A stretch of DNA of 64,000 bases from assembly GCA_900546665.1 (NCBI GenBank), contig URDY01000005.1, positions 94,945-158,944 on the forward strand, read 5' to 3'. The notes below the pieces were generated by a model, which was not told where the DNA came from, did not search any database, and saw only the letters and a program-made list of their open reading frames with translations. Both the position numbers and the translations under genes were made by a program. Shown in pieces: positions 32,470 to 42,394 of this stretch (its first letter is position 1; the number at the start of each line of letters is the position of its first letter). The stretch comes from an uncultured Paraprevotella sp. (lineage in GTDB: Bacteria; Bacteroidota; Bacteroidia; Bacteroidales; Bacteroidaceae).

Positions 32470-35400
32470 TTATAATCCCTTTCCGTGGCAATTCTTGAAT
32501 TTTTTTCCACTACCACAAGGACAAAGATCGTTTCGTCCAGGTAATTTTTCAGCCACTACAGGTTGCTGCTTAACAGCTTCACGCGTATCATGTTGTGCTG
32601 CAGCCTGCTGGGCCGGATCAGTCAAATCTTCTCTTGACTCTACGTAATGCTCCTGCTCAGCAACTCTTTTTGTAGGAGCCTCTGCCTGTTGTACTTGTGA
32701 AGGTTCCTGAACCGGAATCTGACCACGCATCAAAACGCTGACAGTCTGATTATTTATTTTATTAACCATATTATCAAACAGCTTCACGCTTTCAAGTTTA
32801 AAGATCAAAAGCGGATCCTTCTGTTCGTAACTTGCATTTTGTACTGAATGTTTCAATTCATCAAGTTCACGAAGATTTTCTTTCCACGCTTCATCTATTG
32901 TATGCAACATAATAGCTTTCTCAAAAGCTTTCACAATCGAATGTGATTCTGTTTCATAAGCTTCTTTCAACGGGCTTGCGATTTGATAAATCCTACGACC
33001 ATCTGTAATAGGCACCATGATGTTTTCGTACATTGCGCCTTGATTCTCGTATACTTGCTTGATAACCGGTTGAGCCACGCTTGCCAAGAGATCTGTCTTC
33101 TGCTTAAATCTAGCCATCGTTGCCTGGAATGCCTTTTCGCAGAGATCATCTCGTTTCATTGTATTGAATTCCTCCTCTGTAAAAGGAACTTCCATTGCCA
33201 TAATCTCTATAAAGCCTTCCTTACATCCCTGGTAATCATTGTTCTCTATGATATTCACACAACGATCCCAAATCATATTGGCAATATCCATGCCAATACG
33301 TTCTCCCATCAAGGCGTGACGACGTTTTTCGTATATAACGGTACGCTGCTTGTTCATCACATCATCATATTCCAACAAACGTTTACGTACGCCAAAGTGA
33401 TTTTCCTCCACTTTTCGCTGAGCACGTTCGATAGAATTACTGATCATCTTATGCTCAATCATATCACCGTCTTCAAAACCCAACTTATCCATAACTTTAG
33501 CAATACGTTCGCTTGCAAACAAACGCATCAACTTGTCTTCCAATGAGACAAAGAATACGGACGATCCCGGATCTCCCTGACGGCCTGCACGTCCTCTCAA
33601 CTGACGGTCAACACGACGGCTCTCATGACGCTCAGTACCGATAATAGCCAAACCACCTGCAGCCTTAACTTCATCACTCAATTTAATATCCGTACCACGA
33701 CCGGCCATATTAGTTGCGATTGTCACAGTACTGCTTTGACCAGCCTTGGCTACAATATCAGCTTCTTGTTGATGTAATTTGGCATTCAACACATTATGTG
33801 GTATCTTACGCATCTGCAACATCTTACTCAGCATTTCAGATATTTCAACAGAAGTAGTACCAACCAACACCGGTCGTCCGGCTTTAACCATCTTCTCCAC
33901 TTCCTCAATTACGGCCTTATATTTTTCACGCTGAGTCTTATATATACGGTCGTTCATGTCTATTCTGGCAATCGGACGGTTTGTGGGGATCTCCACAACA
34001 TCCAATTTATAAATATCCCAGAACTCACCTGCTTCCGTAACAGCCGTACCCGTCATACCAGACAATTTGTGATACATACGGAAATAATTCTGCAAGGTAA
34101 TAGTTGCAAACGTCTGTGTGGCTGCCTGTATCTTTACATGTTCCTTTGCCTCTACAGCCTGATGAAGTCCGTCACTCCAACGGCGACCATCCATAATACG
34201 TCCGGTCTGCTCGTCAACGATCTTCACCTCACCATCTATAATGACATATTCATCATCTTTGTTAAACATCGTATAAGCCTTAAGAAGCTGCTGTATGGTA
34301 TGCACACGTTCACTTTTCACGGCATAATCAGAGAAAAGCTGATCTTTCTTCATCACGCGCTCTTCATCTGTCAGTGTAGTATCTGCTTCCAACGCCGACA
34401 TAGCAGCTGTAATATCAGGCAAAACGAACAGATCAGGATCAGAAGTTTTCTTAGCCAACCATTCATTTCCCTTATCAGTCAGATCTACACTATTCAGCTT
34501 CTCATCTACAACGAAATAAAGAGGTTCAACAGCCTCTGGCATTCGTTTGTTATTATTCTCCATGTAAATCTCTTCTGTCTGCAACATACCGGATTTAATA
34601 CCTTGCTCCGACAGATATTTAATCAACGGTTTGTTCTTTGGAAGAGCTTTATGGCTTCTGAACAACTGTAAAAATCCTTTTTCTACTTTTTCCTTGTCAC
34701 CTGAAGAAATCAATTGCTTGGCTTCCGCCAGATACTGAGTGGCCAATTGACGCTGTACTCCGACCAACTGTTCCACTAACGGCTGATACTGCTCAAACAG
34801 CTGATCATCACCCTTCGGCACGGGGCCAGAAATAATCAACGGCGTACGGGCATCATCAATCAACACAGAATCGACCTCATCGACGATGGCATAATTATGA
34901 GCTCTCTGTACCAAATCTTTAGGATTGGTTGCCATATTGTCACGAAGATAGTCAAAACCAAACTCGTTATTAGTACCAAAGGTAATATCTGCCATATAGG
35001 CTTTACGACGTGCAGAAGAGTTTGGCTGGTGCTTATCTATGCAATCTACACTCAAACCATGGAACATATAAAGCGGCCCCATCCATTCAGAGTCACGCTT
35101 TGCCAAATAATCATTTACGGTAACGACATGAACACCATTACCTGTAAGAGCATTCAAGAATACCGGCAATGTGGCTACCAGAGTTTTACCTTCACCGGTT
35201 GCCATTTCAGCTATTTTTCCTTGATGAAGAACTACACCTCCAAATAGCTGAACATCATAATGCACCATATTCCAAACAGTATCATTACCACCTGCAACCC
35301 AATGGTTATGATAAATTGCCTTGTCTCCGGAAATCTCTACAAAATCATACTTTGCAGCCAATTCTCTATCAAAATCCGTAGCCTCAACTACAATCGTTTC

Positions 35401-35772
35401 ATTCTTTGCGAAACGTTCTGCCGTAGACTTGACAATTGAAAAAGCCACCGGCATAACTTCATTAAGAGCGACTTCATAACGGTCTAAAACCTGTTTTTCC
35501 AGTTTATCAATCTGAGCAAACAGACCAGCCCTATCTTCTAAAGGAGTTTCTTCAACCTTAGCCTTTATTTCCGCTATTTTCTGCTTCAAATCATCTGCAG
35601 AGCCCTGTACATATTTTTTAATTTCCTGTGTTTTCGCACGAAGGGCATCATGACTAAGTGACTGAATTTCCGGATAGGCTTTCTTGATATTCTCAACCAA
35701 AGGCTGAATAAGCTTCATATCTCTAGTTGACTTGTTACCGAATAGCTTGCTTAAAAATTTATTAATGTCCAT
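32470..35772 (-). CDS. secA: Preprotein translocase ATPase SecA
   Basis: The protein has 1100 residues, longer than the ~900 of most bacteria and typical of Bacteroidetes. Walker A is [13 protein letters not shown] near residue 185, DEAD-like [20 protein letters not shown] is near 300, and the second motor part has [19 protein letters not shown] and [16 protein letters not shown]. An insertion of about 100 residues follows the first motor motifs (from [12 protein letters not shown] on). The C-terminal SEC-C zinc motif is [19 protein letters not shown]. SecA drives protein export through SecYEG. It is probably monocistronic and ends at the hairpin at 32403-32436. Confidence 0.97.
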   Translation of the reverse strand: MDINKFLSKLFGNKSTRDMKLIQPLVENIKKAYPEIQSLSHDALRAKTQEIKKYVQGSADDLKQKIAEIKAKVEETPLEDRAGLFAQIDKLEKQVLDRYEVALNEVMPVAFSIVKSTAERFAKNETIVVEATDFDRELAAKYDFVEISGDKAIYHNHWVAGGNDTVWNMVHYDVQLFGGVVLHQGKIAEMATGEGKTLVATLPVFLNALTGNGVHVVTVNDYLAKRDSEWMGPLYMFHGLSVDCIDKHQPNSSARRKAYMADITFGTNNEFGFDYLRDNMATNPKDLVQRAHNYAIVDEVDSVLIDDARTPLIISGPVPKGDDQLFEQYQPLVEQLVGVQRQLATQYLAEAKQLISSGDKEKVEKGFLQLFRSHKALPKNKPLIKYLSEQGIKSGMLQTEEIYMENNNKRMPEAVEPLYFVVDEKLNSVDLTDKGNEWLAKKTSDPDLFVLPDITAAMSALEADTTLTDEERVMKKDQLFSDYAVKSERVHTIQQLLKAYTMFNKDDEYVIIDGEVKIVDEQTGRIMDGRRWSDGLHQAVEAKEHVKIQAATQTFATITLQNYFRMYHKLSGMTGTAVTEAGEFWDIYKLDVVEIPTNRPIARIDMNDRIYKTQREKYKAVIEEVEKMVKAGRPVLVGTTSVEISEMLSKMLQMRKIPHNVLNAKLHQQEADIVAKAGQSSTVTIATNMAGRGTDIKLSDEVKAAGGLAIIGTERHESRRVDRQLRGRAGRQGDPGSSVFFVSLEDKLMRLFASERIAKVMDKLGFEDGDMIEHKMISNSIERAQRKVEENHFGVRKRLLEYDDVMNKQRTVIYEKRRHALMGERIGMDIANMIWDRCVNIIENNDYQGCKEGFIEIMAMEVPFTEEEFNTMKRDDLCEKAFQATMARFKQKTDLLASVAQPVIKQVYENQGAMYENIMVPITDGRRIYQIASPLKEAYETESHSIVKAFEKAIMLHTIDEAWKENLRELDELKHSVQNASYEQKDPLLIFKLESVKLFDNMVNKINNQTVSVLMRGQIPVQEPSQVQQAEAPTKRVAEQEHYVESREDLTDPAQQAAAQHDTREAVKQQPVVAEKLPGRNDLCPCGSGKKFKNCHGKGL

Positions 35773-35839
35773 ATTTTAATTTTGTTTATTATCTGTAATT
35801 AAATTGTTTATAAGAAACGGCATACTAGATGCCCTCATT

Positions 35840-37432
35840 TTAACGAATTGCACTCAAAGGCGCAATCGAACAAGCATTCGGTGCCCTTATACGCATGAAT
35901 GCCGCCAAAGTTGGCGCTATACAATCTACTGAGACCGGTACTTTAACCGTTTCAGGACGCACATTACTACCAAAGAAAAACAACGGGAAACTGACATAAG
36001 AAAGCTGGATAAAATCCTGTTCATGTGTCTCCTCATTAATATATTTCCAACCTGGTGATACTTCAATAAAAATATCTCCAGATCTATTCACATTATAACT
36101 GTTACGTCTCCTTCCAATTTCATCGGTTGAAGCCCCTAAAGCCAAACGCTGAGATGTATACACATCCTTTACACCAGCCATCTGCGTCAAAAATGCCGAT
36201 GATCGGGTTAGGACATCAGCCATATTCAACTGCTTTTCCTCAATAAGTTTCTGATTAAGAAAAAGCTGCGTTCCAAATTCCGCTTCTACATACTTACCTT
36301 GGCCATACACCGCCATAAGATACATATTTAACAGAGCAGATGCCTTGTTAATACTGAATGTACCCGTCGGAATTCTGTATCTGGCCAAATCCGTAAATTC
36401 GTCATCCATATAACCCGTTGACGTCAAGACCAAAAGGAAATTTCCCCGCCCGACTGTTTTTTCCAGCTCCTTTATTAATTCTGCTATCTGTTGGTCAAGA
36501 CGGACATAAGTATCCTGCAGTTCTATCGGACATTCTGACACCGGTTTATGGTCAAAGTTGCCTGCATAATAAGTCAGTGATAAGAAATCAGTAACCTCAT
36601 CCTGACCTATTTCAGTATTTTCCAAACAATGCTTCGTGAAATTATTCACTTCCGCATTCACAAAAGCACTTGATTTGAATTCCACCATTTTACGGTCACC
36701 TTCAAATCGATGCTTAAATGTTTTGCGATCGTTTGTGGATATAAAATAATTAAAATTACCTACGATAGAACTAACGGGTTTCCAGACCATATCCGACAAA
36801 CGTTCAGCCAACGGTAATATATATTCATATCGTAAAGCCCAATCCGGATATTTTCCATAATACGAAGTTCCACACCATCTTCCTGTCGAATCATTTAACC
36901 AGAAAGCCCCATTAGCCGCATGACCGGCTGATAAAATAGCCGCATCGGCATATGGTGCTATAGCATAAACTATAGCTCGTCCGTCTGTTGCCATTTTAAG
37001 CTCATCGGTAACTGTAGATACATTCAATTTGGCAGGCGAATAAGCTTCAGATGTCTGCCATCCATTATATTTTGAATCATCTACACAATAAACCGGACGA
37101 AGAGATTTACGGTCTAACCATTTCTCCCCTACTATTCCATTGTCGTATGGTGTCGTACCGGTAACAACACAAGCGACAGCCGAAGCCCTGTCCACATCAT
37201 GAAACGGATATTCTGCATTCATATATGTCCGTCCTTCACGCAACAGACGATTAAATCCATCCTCACCATATAAGGAAGAAAAAGCTTCCATATAATCAGA
37301 ACGGAATTGATCTATCATCACATTGACTATAAGGCGGGGTACAGGATATGAAGTCTGTGCCTCCATATTAACACAAACCAACGCCAAAATCAATGGTGTC
37401 AGGAATCGACAATTTTTCTTATTATTATGCAT
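35840..37432 (-). CDS. Alkaline-phosphatase-superfamily protein with degenerate active site
   Basis: This 530-residue protein has a signal peptide (ending VNMEAQ) and the PafA/type I phosphodiesterase fold: PRLIVNVMIDQFRSDYME with one metal-binding Asp, then AVACVVTGTTPYDNGIVGEKWLDR. The other catalytic positions look altered. PafA has Thr-Gly-Pro-Gly-His before the TGTTP segment, and here it reads DVDRASAV. The usual D-x-x-x-H and DH pairs appear as YYAGNFDHKP and LTSTGYMDD. It may bind rather than hydrolyse phosphate esters. The 3' end of the DUF4105 gene overlaps its start by 8 bases, so the two are co-translated. Periplasmic. Confidence 0.75.
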   Translation of the reverse strand: MHNNKKNCRFLTPLILALVCVNMEAQTSYPVPRLIVNVMIDQFRSDYMEAFSSLYGEDGFNRLLREGRTYMNAEYPFHDVDRASAVACVVTGTTPYDNGIVGEKWLDRKSLRPVYCVDDSKYNGWQTSEAYSPAKLNVSTVTDELKMATDGRAIVYAIAPYADAAILSAGHAANGAFWLNDSTGRWCGTSYYGKYPDWALRYEYILPLAERLSDMVWKPVSSIVGNFNYFISTNDRKTFKHRFEGDRKMVEFKSSAFVNAEVNNFTKHCLENTEIGQDEVTDFLSLTYYAGNFDHKPVSECPIELQDTYVRLDQQIAELIKELEKTVGRGNFLLVLTSTGYMDDEFTDLARYRIPTGTFSINKASALLNMYLMAVYGQGKYVEAEFGTQLFLNQKLIEEKQLNMADVLTRSSAFLTQMAGVKDVYTSQRLALGASTDEIGRRRNSYNVNRSGDIFIEVSPGWKYINEETHEQDFIQLSYVSFPLFFFGSNVRPETVKVPVSVDCIAPTLAAFMRIRAPNACSIAPLSAIR

Positions 37433-38621
37433 GTCTTTTAAGAGATCCTTTACGATAAGTCAACAAATAACTACATGAATGTAATAACAAACACAATGCC
37501 AAAGGTACAACGACCGGCGTAAAATCTTGGGGTATAAAGACTGAAAATATTATAAATAATGTTAAACAGATTGCATTCAGAAAATGAAAATATGTTTTTC
37601 GCTTTTTTATCGTGCAATAAACGACCCAAGGCATAACCAATAAAGGCAATGGATTAAACACTAATATTTGCCAATTTGAATCCACTGTCGGATGAATGGA
37701 AAAGAAGAATAAAAAAGTTACGACAACACCTATGAGACCAGTCAAAGACATCATCAACAAATCGATGCCCCAAAACATTTTCCCTGCCAATTGCTCTATT
37801 ACAATCAATATGACAATCATGCATACCATGCCCCAAGCCATCTGAGTAGGCGTAATGGGAAATTCATCTTCAATCGGCTGTTCTTTTCCAGTCACCACTT
37901 CACTGGTTGACTTGACCAAAGGTCTTACCGCACCGTCTTTTCCCTGAATAACCGCTTTGTCGGCATACATCTTCATATATAATGGTGCAAACATTTCATT
38001 ACGTTCAGAAATCGTTTTGTCGGCATCTGCCCCCAAACACAGATCATTTCCCAATTCAGCCCACGGATATTCATGAGTATACTGATGCACTATCGTCCTG
38101 AATGTACGTAATGTATCAGCCTTGGGGTATATGACCTTTCCATCAATTGCATCTTCTATTCTGTCTCTAGCTCTTGTCGTACAATTATCATAAAAAAAGT
38201 TATAAAGATACTTTTGGTTTTCAGGCTGCATATTGGTTATCAGTATCTCCCACAGTTTCATTTTTTCTTCATTTGTCAGATTCAGAACTTGTTGATATAC
38301 TGCAGACCCTCTTTGCTCATATTCTTTAAGAAAAATATTAAAAGGTAATGCTCCTATCCTATAAATACATTCTCCTTTAACGAAACGGCTTATGAAATGC
38401 GGCTCCGAGAAATCAAAAACGCCATAATTAAATACCCAGTCTTCTCCTCCTGAATTTAAAAAGCGACATCGTATTGCCGTATGCCCATACAATTCATACA
38501 CAGCTTTTCCTGGCGTACAAGTCAACAGACTTATTTCCATTGAGTCTCGCTGTGCATATATTGACGAAACAAAAACAACATGCATCACAATCAAAAGGAA
38601 AAAATATTTTATCTTACTCAT
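37425..38621 (-). CDS. DUF4105 / Lnb-like N-terminal periplasmic domain protein
   Basis: This 398-residue protein has a signal peptide (MSKIKYFFLLIVMHVVFVSSIYAQ). The first ~220 residues form the DUF4105 domain: AVYELYGHTAIRCRF with a conserved His, WVFNYGVFDF, and FYDNCTTRARDRIED with a conserved Cys. The second half holds five membrane helices (for example MAWGMVCMIVILIVIEQL). DUF4105 is the catalytic domain of Lnb lipoprotein N-acyltransferases, which finish lipoprotein maturation in organisms without Lnt. This protein may be such an enzyme, but other DUF4105 paralogues exist in these genomes. It is coupled to the phosphatase-like gene downstream. Confidence 0.8.
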   Translation of the reverse strand: MSKIKYFFLLIVMHVVFVSSIYAQRDSMEISLLTCTPGKAVYELYGHTAIRCRFLNSGGEDWVFNYGVFDFSEPHFISRFVKGECIYRIGALPFNIFLKEYEQRGSAVYQQVLNLTNEEKMKLWEILITNMQPENQKYLYNFFYDNCTTRARDRIEDAIDGKVIYPKADTLRTFRTIVHQYTHEYPWAELGNDLCLGADADKTISERNEMFAPLYMKMYADKAVIQGKDGAVRPLVKSTSEVVTGKEQPIEDEFPITPTQMAWGMVCMIVILIVIEQLAGKMFWGIDLLMMSLTGLIGVVVTFLFFFSIHPTVDSNWQILVFNPLPLLVMPWVVYCTIKKRKTYFHFLNAICLTLFIIFSVFIPQDFTPVVVPLALCLLLHSCSYLLTYRKGSLKRHA

Positions 38622-38644
38622 TTTAAAAAAACAATATTCATGTA

Positions 38645-38652
38645 CAAAGGTA
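38645..38652 (-). promoter_or_regulatory. Promoter -7 box for the DUF4105 gene
   Basis: On the minus strand this reads TACCTTTG, an exact TAnnTTTG match, about 24 bases before ATG 38621. The sequence around it (TGTACCTTTGTACA) is almost palindromic. Confidence 0.65.
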
Positions 38653-38964
38653 CATAAATTCAGTTAAAAGTAAAGTATTAAATCAAAAACCTTTTCTGAT
38701 CCCACCATTTTCCGTATTAAAAACACATTTATATTTCCGTCGTTTTTCACAGAATAATTTCTATCAAGTTCCACATCGCTTTCTCTTTCCTGTACAAAGG
38801 AACGATTAAATATAAAATCGGACAACTACTTTTTCAAAACGACCTGATCACCTTTAATTGTTAATAAGCCCTATCCCATCGGGATACCAAACTCTGTGTA
38901 GTTAAATAAACCCTGTTATTAAATACGTATATTTTATTTTTTTAACGGAACAGTGCAAATTAAA
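38653..38964. other. Gap without recognisable gene
   Basis: AT-rich sequence between the divergent DUF4105 and outer-membrane protein promoters. Stops occur in every frame. One extra TTCCTTTG on the minus strand near 38793 is a weak promoter-like match. I see no repeat or RNA gene. Confidence 0.55.
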
Positions 38965-38996
38965 TTTTGAAACGCAAATAAAAAATATAATCTTTG
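38965..38996 (+). promoter_or_regulatory. Promoter for the outer-membrane protein/lptC genes
   Basis: TTTTG (38965-38969), 19-base spacer, then AATCTTTG (38989-38996), close to TAnnTTTG. Start codon at 39047. Confidence 0.5.
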
Positions 38997-39046
38997 CAAA
39001 TTGAAAATATAGTGCACTAAATAAAACAGCATATCCAGCATACAAA

Positions 39047-40360
39047 ATGATTAAAAATAAAAACATCCTTTTCATGGCTGCAGCTTTCTGCATGGCAACC
39101 CTTCCAGCTACAGCCCAAACGAATGGTTCTAACTCGCCTTACTCCAGATTCGGACTCGGCAACCTTAATGACCACGCTCAAGGATTTAACAAGGCAATGA
39201 GTGGCTTAGGCATCGGAATACGAAATAATAAGTTCATCAATATGCAAAATCCGGCATCCTACTCTGCAATAGACTCTCTCACATTTCTGTTTGATGTCGG
39301 TATGACTTTTCAAAATGCCAATTTCAAAAATGGCAACCAAAGCATAAATGCCCATAACACCACATTGAATTATGTGAACGCAGCTTTCAGACTAGCGCCA
39401 GGATTAGGCATTTCTTTTGGATTCGTTCCTTATTCCACCATTGGCTATAATTTCTCTGAATCAAAATATTTAGGAGAGCATTTCAACAACGGAAATACTA
39501 TCACTTATACCAATACATACACCGGAGACGGAGGTATACACGAAACTTATATTGGATTAGGTTGGAGGCCGTTTGCCCAATTGTCCATCGGTGCAAATGC
39601 AGGATTCCTATGGGGAGAATACAGCCAAAATATCAAACAGACATTTTATGAGAATGGAACTGAAAGTACTTCATCTAAAGGACTTAACCGTAATGTTGAA
39701 GCTAACTTTTCTACTTATAAAATCGATTTTGGCGCACAATATCCCATTTCTATTAACAAGAATAACGACTTGACCCTAGGTGTAACCTATAGTCTCGGAC
39801 ATACCATCAAGAATCCGGCCAGATATTCAAGTTATGTGACAGATGGTGATTCAACCAACGTTACAATTAAAGATGCATTTGATTATCCACACACCATAGG
39901 CGCCGGCCTTTCCTGGCAGCACAACAACAAGTTAACTATTGGTGCGGATGTAAGTTATCAAAAATGGGGAAGTTGCCGTATGCCACAGATCATTAACGAC
40001 GAATTTGTCAGCAGCAGTGCCAATTACAAGGATCGGACACGTTTCGTTCTTGGTGGCGAATACCAGCCAGACCCGATTAGCAGAAAATACATCAAAAGGA
40101 TCTACTATCGGTTTGGTGCATCTTATGCTACACCATACTATAAGATAAACGGGGTTAACGGACCTCGGGAAATTGGCGTTACAGCCGGTGTGGGATTACC
40201 CTTGAGTAACAAGATCAGCAGCCGCTCATACATTAATGTTTCATTCCAATGGCTTAACGTGTCAGCAGACTCACCTTCTTTGATAACAGAAAATTATCTT
40301 CGACTCAATATTGGAATAACCTTTAACGAGAAATGGTTCATGAAGTGGAAAATACAATAA
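39047..40360 (+). CDS. Outer-membrane beta-barrel protein (FadL/P1-like)
   Basis: This 437-residue protein has a clear signal peptide (FMAAAFCMATLPATAQ). The mature start NGSNSPYSRFGLGNLNDHAQGFNKAMSGLGIG and NPASYSAIDSLTFLFDVG resemble the FadL/OmpP1 hatch and first strands. The rest alternates short aromatic strands and Gly/Asn loops and ends in ...LRLNIGITFNEKWFMKWKIQ. These proteins are thought to take up hydrophobic compounds. It opens a run of envelope genes (lptC overlaps its last 28 bases), so a role in envelope biogenesis is also possible. Confidence 0.8.
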   Translation: MIKNKNILFMAAAFCMATLPATAQTNGSNSPYSRFGLGNLNDHAQGFNKAMSGLGIGIRNNKFINMQNPASYSAIDSLTFLFDVGMTFQNANFKNGNQSINAHNTTLNYVNAAFRLAPGLGISFGFVPYSTIGYNFSESKYLGEHFNNGNTITYTNTYTGDGGIHETYIGLGWRPFAQLSIGANAGFLWGEYSQNIKQTFYENGTESTSSKGLNRNVEANFSTYKIDFGAQYPISINKNNDLTLGVTYSLGHTIKNPARYSSYVTDGDSTNVTIKDAFDYPHTIGAGLSWQHNNKLTIGADVSYQKWGSCRMPQIINDEFVSSSANYKDRTRFVLGGEYQPDPISRKYIKRIYYRFGASYATPYYKINGVNGPREIGVTAGVGLPLSNKISSRSYINVSFQWLNVSADSPSLITENYLRLNIGITFNEKWFMKWKIQ

Positions 40361-41019
40361 GCAAACACGATAACTCCAATCAGCCAAATACGAATCTTCT
40401 CACTCGTATAACAAGATCATTCACAGGATGCTTAATTGCAGCCTGTATGGGCATAATATGGGCATGCACAACAGACAACAAGCCCAATGCACCTGCTGTG
40501 AGTGAGAATGATTCATTTCCTTTCATGCAGTCGTGGGGAGTGTCCACACTTATCTCTGATTCAGGAGTAATCAGATATAAAATTGTAGCAGAAGAATGGA
40601 ATATATACAATTCGACCAATCCACCTAAATGGACCTTCGTAAAAGGATTGTTTTTGGAAAAATTCGATTCCACATTCCACATTGACTGGTTTGTACAATG
40701 TGATACTGCATATTGCTACAATCAAAATCTTTGGGAATTGAGAGGACGCGTATTTATCAGAAATATGGAAGGTACGGAATTTAGCAGTGAGGAATTGTTT
40801 TGGGATATGGATCGTCATGAAATGTATTCCAATCTATTTATGACAATACGAACTCCGGAAAAGCTGCTACAGGGATATAATTTCCGCTCAAACGAACAAA
40901 TGACCCGTTATCACATACAAAATTCCAATGCAGAAATGCCATTTGGAGGTGACAGTTCATCAGAACTGCCACAAGACAGTACAAGTATACAACGTTCTGC
41001 ACCAACAAAAATGCACTAA
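40333..41019 (+). CDS. lptC: LPS export protein LptC
   Basis: This 228-residue protein has an N-terminal hydrophobic segment (FTGCLIAACMGIIWAC) that looks like a lipoprotein-type signal, then the OstA/LptC beta-jellyroll: FPFMQSWGVSTLISDSGVIRYKIVAEEWNIY near 60 and LWELRGRVFIRNMEGTEFSSEELFWDMDRHEMYS near 135. LptC is the inner-membrane anchor of the Lpt bridge that moves lipopolysaccharide from LptB2FG to LptA. The annotated start overlaps the preceding gene by 28 bases. A later start is possible but would shorten the signal. It is 6 bases before the CNNM/CBS gene. Confidence 0.9.
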   Translation: MVHEVENTISKHDNSNQPNTNLLTRITRSFTGCLIAACMGIIWACTTDNKPNAPAVSENDSFPFMQSWGVSTLISDSGVIRYKIVAEEWNIYNSTNPPKWTFVKGLFLEKFDSTFHIDWFVQCDTAYCYNQNLWELRGRVFIRNMEGTEFSSEELFWDMDRHEMYSNLFMTIRTPEKLLQGYNFRSNEQMTRYHIQNSNAEMPFGGDSSSELPQDSTSIQRSAPTKMH

Positions 41020-41025
41020 GTCAAC

Positions 41026-42294
41026 ATGGGACTGACGATATTAGAAATTATCATAATTTTATTATTTTCTGCCTTTTTCTCCGGAATGGAGATCGCATTT
41101 GTTTCATCTAACAAGCTACAAGTAGAATTAGATAGAAATAATATGAACATGACTTCTAAGATCTTGTCCATATTCTACTCTCATCCCAATGATTTTATCT
41201 CTGCACTCCTTGTCGGTAATAATATCGCACTGGTTATTTATGGTATACTCATGGCTGATGTTATCAACCAAACCATTTTCAGTTCGCCTGATTTTATTAC
41301 AAACGAAGGTATTAAGGTTTTCTCACAAACTATCCTGTCTACATTAATCGTGTTGGTAACAGGCGAATTCTTGCCCAAAACTCTTTTCAAGATAAACCCC
41401 AATCAAATGCTGCGTACGTTCGCACTTCCAACGTTTGCATGCTACGTTATCTTGTACCCCATTGCCAGATTCACGAGTGCTCTTTCAAGAATCATACTGT
41501 TTATAATGGGCTTGAAAGTCAACAAGAAAGCGACAGAAAACGCATTTACAAAAATTGATTTGGATAATTTCATCCAATCAAGTATAGATTCGACCAAAAA
41601 TGAAGACAGCATTACGGATGAAGTTAAAATATTCCAGAATGCGCTTTATTTTTCTAATACAAAAGTACGAGAATGCATGATTCCACGTACTGAAATTGAA
41701 GCGATAGACATAAAAGATTCTATAGAAAGCCTTAAAAACCACTTTATTGAAAGTGGTAATTCAAAAATTATCGTATACAAAGGAGATATCGACCATATAG
41801 TTGGATTCATACATTCTTCAGAAATGTTTCACAACCCGACAGACTGGACCAGCCGTATCAAGGAAGTACCTGTAGTTCCGGAAACCATGCAAGCACAAAA
41901 GCTCATGAAAAGATTCATGCAACAAAAAAAATCATTGGCTGTCGTAGTAGATGAATTTGGTGGAACTTCTGGATTAGTAACACTCGAAGACCTTGTAGAA
42001 GAAATATTTGGCGACATCGAAGATGAACATGACACCACCACATATACCGCCAAACAAATAGGAGACCATGAATACGTGATTTCCGGACGCTTGGAAATTG
42101 AGAAAGTAAACGAACTCTTGAATTTAAATCTGCCAGAATCAGATGAATACGTTACTGTCAGTGGATTCATTTTACATAAATATCAGAGTTTTCCAAAATT
42201 AAATGAAATCATAAAATTTGATAAATACGAATTTAAAATAATAAAAAACACTGCTACAAAAATAGAACTTGTAAGGCTGAAAATCATTGAATAA
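41026..42294 (+). CDS. CNNM-CBS transporter family protein (HlyC/CorC type)
   Basis: The protein has 422 residues. The N-terminal CNNM (DUF21) domain has membrane helices from LEIIIILLFSAFFSGMEIAFVSSNKLQVELDR on to about residue 165. A CBS pair lies near 205-330 (VRECMIPRTEIEAI; KSLAVVVDEFGGTSGLVTLEDLVEEIFGDI), and a CorC_HlyC C-terminal domain is near 345-420. The family mediates Mg2+/Co2+ efflux or, in Bacteroidetes, relates to GldE. Its place between lptC and ppiD is a common Bacteroides arrangement. The function within the envelope operon is not known. Confidence 0.92.
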   Translation: MGLTILEIIIILLFSAFFSGMEIAFVSSNKLQVELDRNNMNMTSKILSIFYSHPNDFISALLVGNNIALVIYGILMADVINQTIFSSPDFITNEGIKVFSQTILSTLIVLVTGEFLPKTLFKINPNQMLRTFALPTFACYVILYPIARFTSALSRIILFIMGLKVNKKATENAFTKIDLDNFIQSSIDSTKNEDSITDEVKIFQNALYFSNTKVRECMIPRTEIEAIDIKDSIESLKNHFIESGNSKIIVYKGDIDHIVGFIHSSEMFHNPTDWTSRIKEVPVVPETMQAQKLMKRFMQQKKSLAVVVDEFGGTSGLVTLEDLVEEIFGDIEDEHDTTTYTAKQIGDHEYVISGRLEIEKVNELLNLNLPESDEYVTVSGFILHKYQSFPKLNEIIKFDKYEFKIIKNTATKIELVRLKIIE

Positions 42295-42394
42295 CTAAAA
42301 TTTAAGGATTCAAATGCTATAAATTGCAAGGATTTTTGTATCTTCGTGCCCTAAAAACACAAGAAATTCAAAAAAATAATAATAATCTAAACCA

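Noticed and set aside
32983..34671. Large plus-strand frames inside secA
   Set aside because: Opposite strand of a highly conserved gene; sequence resembles nothing.
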